Assembly (NCBI GenBank): GCA_947464365.1 | Contig: CANHWS010000111.1 | Coordinates: 1 to 10,130 of the forward strand | DNA from: Cytophagaceae bacterium | GTDB taxonomy: Bacteria; Bacteroidota; Bacteroidia; Cytophagales; Flexibacteraceae | Length of the DNA: 10,130 bases | Reading direction: 5' to 3' | Part shown: positions 6,808 to 10,130 of the stretch, piece by piece | Position numbering within the stretch: the stretch's first letter is position 1 | How the letters are laid out: the number at the start of each line of letters is the position of its first letter | Position numbers and translations under genes: made by a program | The notes under the pieces: model-generated | The model's database searches: none | Seen by the model: only the letters and a program-made list of their open reading frames with translations | What the model was told of the DNA's origin: nothing

Positions 6808-6853
6808 CAGCAGCATTTTAGCAACTATGTTGCCAGAATGCCAACCGCTGCTG
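6808..6853 (+). repeat. Nested inverted repeats upstream of maeB
   Basis: CAGCAGC (6808-6814) pairs perfectly with GCTGCTG (6847-6853), and inside lies a second perfect hairpin, GCAAC-TAT-GTTGC (6821-6833). The set ends 10 bases before the predicted -7 box, so it would act as DNA structure or protein site if that box is the true promoter, or as leader RNA if transcription starts further upstream. Confidence 0.4.
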
Positions 6854-6862
6854 CTTTGTGCC

Positions 6863-6870
6863 TACATTTG
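6863..6870 (+). promoter_or_regulatory. Bacteroidota-type -7 box for maeB
   Basis: TACATTTG matches TAnnTTTG exactly. Transcription would begin near 6877, giving a leader of about 63 bases. I see no TTTG at the -33 position, so the call rests on the one box and its placement. Confidence 0.4.
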
Positions 6871-6939
6871 GCCTCGCATTCCTTCAGCCAAGTAGCCTAG
6901 CCCACTAGCTAGGATTGCCGCACTAACTAACCCATCAAT

Positions 6940-9186
6940 ATGCGTAGAGAAGACGCGCTCAACTACCACAACCAAGGTGGCAAGCCTGGCAAAATCGAGG
7001 TAGTCCCGACAAAACCCCTCGTTTCGCAAAGAGACTTGGCCCTTGCCTATAGTCCTGGCGTAGCAGAGCCTTGTTTGGCCATCAAAGACAATAAGGAGGA
7101 TGCCTATAAATATACTGCAAAGGGTAACCTCATCGGTGTTATCAGCAACGGAACAGCCGTCCTTGGCCTTGGCAACATAGGCGCGCAGGCTAGTAAACCT
7201 GTAATGGAAGGCAAGGGAGTCTTGTTCAAGAAGTTTGCGGGCATCGATGTGTTTGATATCGAAATCGATATTGAGGACCCTGATGAGTTTATCCGTACAG
7301 TTCGTGCGCTTGAGCCAACATTCGGCGGCATTAACTTAGAGGATATCAAAGCCCCAGAGAGCTTCAAGATCGAAGAAGAGCTCAAGGCCACAATGACCAT
7401 CCCTGTCATGCACGACGATCAACATGGCACAGCCATCATTAGTGGTGCGGCTTTGCTCAATGCCTTAGAGGTGGTTGGTAAAAAAATCCATGAGATCCGC
7501 ATTGTTATAATGGGTGCTGGGGCTGCAGCAATTGCATGTACCAAGTTCTATCTCAGCCTTGGCGCCAAGCTTGATAACATCGTGATGATCGACCGTGATG
7601 GTGTCATCAGGCTAGACAACACACCTAATACTTCTGTCCGCTACCCCTTTGCCACTAAGCGTGATATCCGCACGTTAGACGAGGCAATCGAAGGTGCTGA
7701 TATGTTCCTTGGTTTGGCAGCAGCCAACCTCCTTTTGCCAGAGCAATTGCTCAAAATGGCCCCTAACCCTATCGTTTTTGCACTTGCCAATCCTAATCCG
7801 GAAATCGAGTACAACCTAGCGATGGCTACACGGTCTGATATTGTCATGGCGACTGGCCGCTCAGATCACCCTAACCAAGTGAATAATGTCCTTGGTTTCC
7901 CCTATATTTTCAGGGGAGCATTGGATGTTAGGGCTACTGCTATCAATGAGGAAATGAAGTTGGCTGCTGCTTTTGCCTTGGCGGAGCTTGCCAAGGAGCC
8001 AGTGCCGGATACAGTCAACCGTGCGTATGGCACAACCAATTTAGCCTTTGGCCGCACTTACCTCATCCCTAAACCACTTGACCCACGCCTGATAACGACC
8101 ATCTCAGTGGCTGTAGCCAAAGCGGCGATTGCCAGTGGGGTAGCACGCTTCGTCATCGATGATTGGGATACCTATGAGCAGGAACTATTGCGGCGGCTCG
8201 GGTTAGATAACAAACTCATTAATCAGCTGACTGCAAGGGCTAGGCAAGCCCCTAAGCGGGTGATCTTTGCTGAGGCTGACCATTACAAGATCCTCAAAGC
8301 TGGGCAAATCATCAAGGACGAGGGTATTGGCACCCCTATTTTCTTAGGTAATGTAGATCGTATCAAGGCTATGATGGTTGAGCAGAACCTAGATCTGCTT
8401 GATTGCCAAATTATCGATCCACGGCACGAAACGGCCCTTTGCGAACGCTACGGTGCCCACCTTTACGAAAAGCGCAAACGGAAGGGCATGACCAAGTATG
8501 ATGCCGTCAAAGCCATGCGCGATCGTATCTACTTTGGGGCTGCCATGCTCGAGATGGGCGAAGGTGATGTCCTGATTTCTGGTCTCACTAAGGACTATGC
8601 ACAGACTATCGTGCCCGCTCTCCACTTGATTGGTGTCAAGCCTGGCATCAAGAAGGTTAGCGGTATGTACATAATTGGCAACAAACAGGGGACTTATTTC
8701 TTTGCAGACACCACTGTTAACGTCGAGCCAACCGAAGACGAATTGGTCGAGATCATTGGTTTGACTGCCAAGCAGGTTAAGTTTTTTGGTTTTGAGCCAC
8801 GTGTAGCCTGTTTGAGCTATAGCAACTTTGGCAGCAGTCAAGGCCCCGAGCCCACCAAAATGGCTAGGGTAGCCAAACGTGCTCAAGATGCATTCCCTGG
8901 ACTAACAATTGATGGTGAGGTGCAAGCTAATATTGCCCTCAGTCCTGAGTTGCAACAAGAGGTCTTCCCTTTTAGCAACCTGTCTCATAAAGGTGCGAAC
9001 ACCCTGATTTTCCCGAACCTTGCCTCAGGTAACATTGCCTACAAACTGCTGCATACCATTGGCGGATGCGACATCATTGGTCCCGTCCTGATGGGCATGA
9101 ACAAGCCTGTACATATCCTACAACTTGGCTCCTCAGTGCGCGAAATCGTCAACATGGTCATGATTGGCGTCGTAGAGGCTGAGTAG
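6940..9186 (+). CDS. maeB: NADP-type malic enzyme with C-terminal phosphotransacetylase-like domain (MaeB)
   Basis: Cytoplasmic enzyme that oxidatively decarboxylates malate to pyruvate and CO2 with reduction of NAD(P)+, supplying pyruvate and NADPH. The 748 residues match the usual length of the two-domain MaeB form. The malic domain shows LAYSPGVAEPC at 35-45 (catalytic Tyr region), GTAVLGLGNIGAQA at 71-84, EGKGVLFK at 90-97 (catalytic Lys region), metal ligands E134-D135 in NLEDIKAPE and D159-D160 in MHDDQHGT, and the nucleotide-binding MGAGAAA at 191-197. From about residue 437 (PKRVIFAEAD) to the end is a PTA/PTB-like domain, with SGLTKDYAQT at 547-556 and FPNLASGNIAYKL at 691-703. In studied MaeB proteins this domain binds acetyl-CoA and regulates the enzyme rather than acting as a transacetylase. 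The ATG at 6940 follows an in-frame stop at 6928-6930. A terminator follows, so it is a single-gene unit. Cofactor preference is from family knowledge. Confidence 0.95.
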   Translation: MRREDALNYHNQGGKPGKIEVVPTKPLVSQRDLALAYSPGVAEPCLAIKDNKEDAYKYTAKGNLIGVISNGTAVLGLGNIGAQASKPVMEGKGVLFKKFAGIDVFDIEIDIEDPDEFIRTVRALEPTFGGINLEDIKAPESFKIEEELKATMTIPVMHDDQHGTAIISGAALLNALEVVGKKIHEIRIVIMGAGAAAIACTKFYLSLGAKLDNIVMIDRDGVIRLDNTPNTSVRYPFATKRDIRTLDEAIEGADMFLGLAAANLLLPEQLLKMAPNPIVFALANPNPEIEYNLAMATRSDIVMATGRSDHPNQVNNVLGFPYIFRGALDVRATAINEEMKLAAAFALAELAKEPVPDTVNRAYGTTNLAFGRTYLIPKPLDPRLITTISVAVAKAAIASGVARFVIDDWDTYEQELLRRLGLDNKLINQLTARARQAPKRVIFAEADHYKILKAGQIIKDEGIGTPIFLGNVDRIKAMMVEQNLDLLDCQIIDPRHETALCERYGAHLYEKRKRKGMTKYDAVKAMRDRIYFGAAMLEMGEGDVLISGLTKDYAQTIVPALHLIGVKPGIKKVSGMYIIGNKQGTYFFADTTVNVEPTEDELVEIIGLTAKQVKFFGFEPRVACLSYSNFGSSQGPEPTKMARVAKRAQDAFPGLTIDGEVQANIALSPELQQEVFPFSNLSHKGANTLIFPNLASGNIAYKLLHTIGGCDIIGPVLMGMNKPVHILQLGSSVREIVNMVMIGVVEAE

Positions 9187-9212
9187 CCACATCAAAATTT
9201 TGTTTACAAGAG

Positions 9213-9242
9213 CACCCATGGCGAAAGTTATGGGTGTTTTTT
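9213..9242 (+). terminator. Rho-independent terminator of maeB
   Basis: A perfect 7-bp GC-containing stem, CACCCAT (9213-9219) with ATGGGTG (9230-9236), encloses a 10-base loop containing GAAA and is followed by six T residues (9237-9242). It begins 27 bases after the maeB stop. Confidence 0.88.
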
Positions 9243-9349
9243 CTCGGTAGGACTTCCCCCTCCTCTACCACCGAGCAGCTCTACAAAATCGGCTACGGAC
9301 TTGACTTAGCCCCCGATTTGTGCCTTATTGCTGGTCAACGCCTTAGACC

Positions 9350-10130
9350 ATGACCAAATCGACCAAATTGAACTTGCTGATAGCCCTTTTATTGGGGCTT
9401 GCTAGTTTTTTTTCGCCTGACCTCTATGCCCAAACAACGCAATCTGTCTATCTGGATGATCTAGATCTCAGCACAGTGCAGCAGGGTTGGGCTAGTGCTA
9501 CAGCTCGCAAAAACTTGCGAAACAAACCCATCACCCTTGGAGGCAAAGTCTATGAGCGTGGTTTCTGCACCCATGCCCCAAGTGAGGCGGTTATCGTCTT
9601 AGATGGCAAGGCTCTGACTTTTCATGCGGTGGTTGGTGTTGAGGATATCAACGCAGACTTGGCAGGGGTGAAGCCTATTATCGCTACCATTATTGCTGAC
9701 AAAAAGGTGGTCTATACCTCTAGTCAGCTTATTTCGGGCAAGTCCCAAGCGACCATCGACCTGCCGATTAAAGGTGTCAAACTACTTGAGCTCCAGATAG
9801 AAGGAGTAGGAGGCTATAGCCATACCCATACTTCTTGGGCGGATGCCAGAATCACCTACCTCGGAGCCAAACCACAAATGGTTCCTTATCCTGCCGAAGA
9901 TAAAGCTGAGATCTTGACGCCAAAGCCAGGACCTGCCCCTCGGATAACAGGTCCGAAAGTGTTTGGTGTACGGCGTGGTTCCCCAATTTTATTCAGATTC
10001 ACTGCCACAGGCACAAAGCCGATCAAGTTTGCGGTGAAAGATTTGCCTGAAGGCTTGTTTCTTGATGCCAACACAGGCCAACTTACAGGTTCAATAGACT
10101 CAGATAGGAACACATACATAACCGCCAACC
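9350..10130 (+). CDS. Secreted NPCBM/putative-Ig protein, N-terminal part of a probable GH27 alpha-galactosidase; 3' end cut by window edge
   Basis: Exported carbohydrate-active protein; 260 codons are in view with no stop. Residues 1-27 are a signal peptide (MTKSTK, hydrophobic stretch, cleavage likely at DLYA before Q28). Residues about 31-170 form an NPCBM/NEW2 carbohydrate-binding module, with YLDDLDLS at 34-41, RGFCTHAPS at 70-78, the VVGVED stretch and a WADARITYLG end. A Pro-rich link (TPKPGPAPRITGPKVFGVR) leads into a putative Ig (He_PIG) domain, shown by KDLPEGLFLDANTGQLTGSI near the right edge. In Bacteroidota this exact order, including the link, usually precedes a GH27 alpha-galactosidase catalytic domain, which would start beyond the window; that part is inferred. 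No Shine-Dalgarno sequence is present before the ATG at 9350. It starts 107 bases after the maeB terminator, so it has its own promoter, which I could not identify. Confidence 0.85.
   Translation, partial: MTKSTKLNLLIALLLGLASFFSPDLYAQTTQSVYLDDLDLSTVQQGWASATARKNLRNKPITLGGKVYERGFCTHAPSEAVIVLDGKALTFHAVVGVEDINADLAGVKPIIATIIADKKVVYTSSQLISGKSQATIDLPIKGVKLLELQIEGVGGYSHTHTSWADARITYLGAKPQMVPYPAEDKAEILTPKPGPAPRITGPKVFGVRRGSPILFRFTATGTKPIKFAVKDLPEGLFLDANTGQLTGSIDSDRNTYITAN

Larger units (their letters stand above)
6323..6939. other. 617-base gene-free region with dyads upstream of maeB
   Basis: I find no supported gene on either strand. Just after the VWA stop the same frame stays open for 36 codons to a TAA at 6431-6433, without a known domain. 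The rest contains a bulged hairpin (6657-6689), a 21-base dyad (6760-6780), nested inverted repeats (6808-6853) and a -7 box (6863-6870). No terminator is evident after the VWA gene. It is probably the maeB control region plus decayed sequence. Confidence 0.55.

Noticed and set aside
6763..6939. Two consecutive minus-strand open segments in one frame, split by a TAG at 6862-6864, with hydrophobic peptides
   Set aside because: The frame continues into maeB in the codon-aligned antisense phase, which often stays open by chance. No start site, domain or recognisable family was found.
8389..8886. Antisense open frame of 165 codons inside maeB
   Set aside because: It lies wholly within the well-conserved PTA-like domain of maeB on the other strand, and its translation shows no domain or signal peptide. 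It is a shadow of the codon use of maeB.
9243..9275. CTCGGT/ACCGAG inverted repeat right after the maeB terminator
   Set aside because: Only 6 bp of stem around a 21-base loop, with no T tract; too weak to call a second terminator or leader structure.
1..10130. Search by eye for CRISPR arrays, insertion sequences, transposase or integrase genes, toxin-antitoxin pairs and phage genes
   Set aside because: No regularly spaced repeats, no paired terminal inverted repeats around an open frame, and no such protein families were seen on either strand. tRNA-Ser has no visible direct-repeat attachment site in the window.

Overview
The window looks like chromosome from a member of the Bacteroidota. 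Three kinds of evidence agree: (a) a small secreted protein that ends in a type IX secretion (T9SS) C-terminal sorting domain; (b) gene families in their typical Bacteroidota form, namely an OstA-like LPS-transport protein, a membrane-anchored VWA protein of the BatA/BatB kind, a malic enzyme fused to a phosphotransacetylase-like domain, and an NPCBM/Ig start of a probable GH27 alpha-galactosidase; (c) no Shine-Dalgarno sequences before the genes, but several matches to the Bacteroidota -7 promoter box TAnnTTTG. Base composition is moderate by eye and the genes look vertically inherited. I see no insertion sequence, phage gene, CRISPR array or restriction/defence module.

Layout. 1-460 (-): start of a NUDIX hydrolase that leaves the left edge. 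461-605: divergent promoter region with one -7 box facing each way. 606-2396 (+): OstA-like secreted protein, probably an LPS-transport factor. 2397-2806: AT-rich, repeat-containing, gene-free leader. 2807-3220 (+): very small T9SS-sorted protein. 3287-4762 (+): sodium:solute symporter. 4820-4966 (-): weak trace resembling the end of a second T9SS sorting domain. 4965-5000, 5008-5100 and 5171-5201 (-): terminator, tRNA-Ser(GCU) with encoded CCA, and its promoter. 5354-6322 (+): VWA membrane protein. 6323-6939: 617 bases without a convincing gene but with several dyads and a -7 box close to the next gene. 6940-9186 (+): maeB, followed by a clear intrinsic terminator at 9213-9242. 9350-10130 (+): secreted carbohydrate-active protein that leaves the right edge.

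The genes do not form one pathway or obvious operon. They are mostly single housekeeping or envelope genes: nucleotide-pool or metabolite clean-up (NUDIX), outer-membrane LPS export (OstA-like), surface secretion (T9SS cargo), solute uptake (SSF), envelope/stress VWA function, anaplerotic or NADPH-forming malate oxidation (MaeB), and extracellular glycan hydrolysis (NPCBM/GH27). The VWA gene stands alone, without the moxR/DUF58/TPR neighbours of a classical Bat operon in view.

I did not find a convincing new multi-gene system. The parts most worth a second look are the nearly cargo-free T9SS protein and its repeat-rich leader, the possible sorting-domain remnant beside the tRNA, the palindrome inside the tRNA promoter spacer, the anticodon-stem mismatch in the tRNA, and the structured 617-base gap before maeB.
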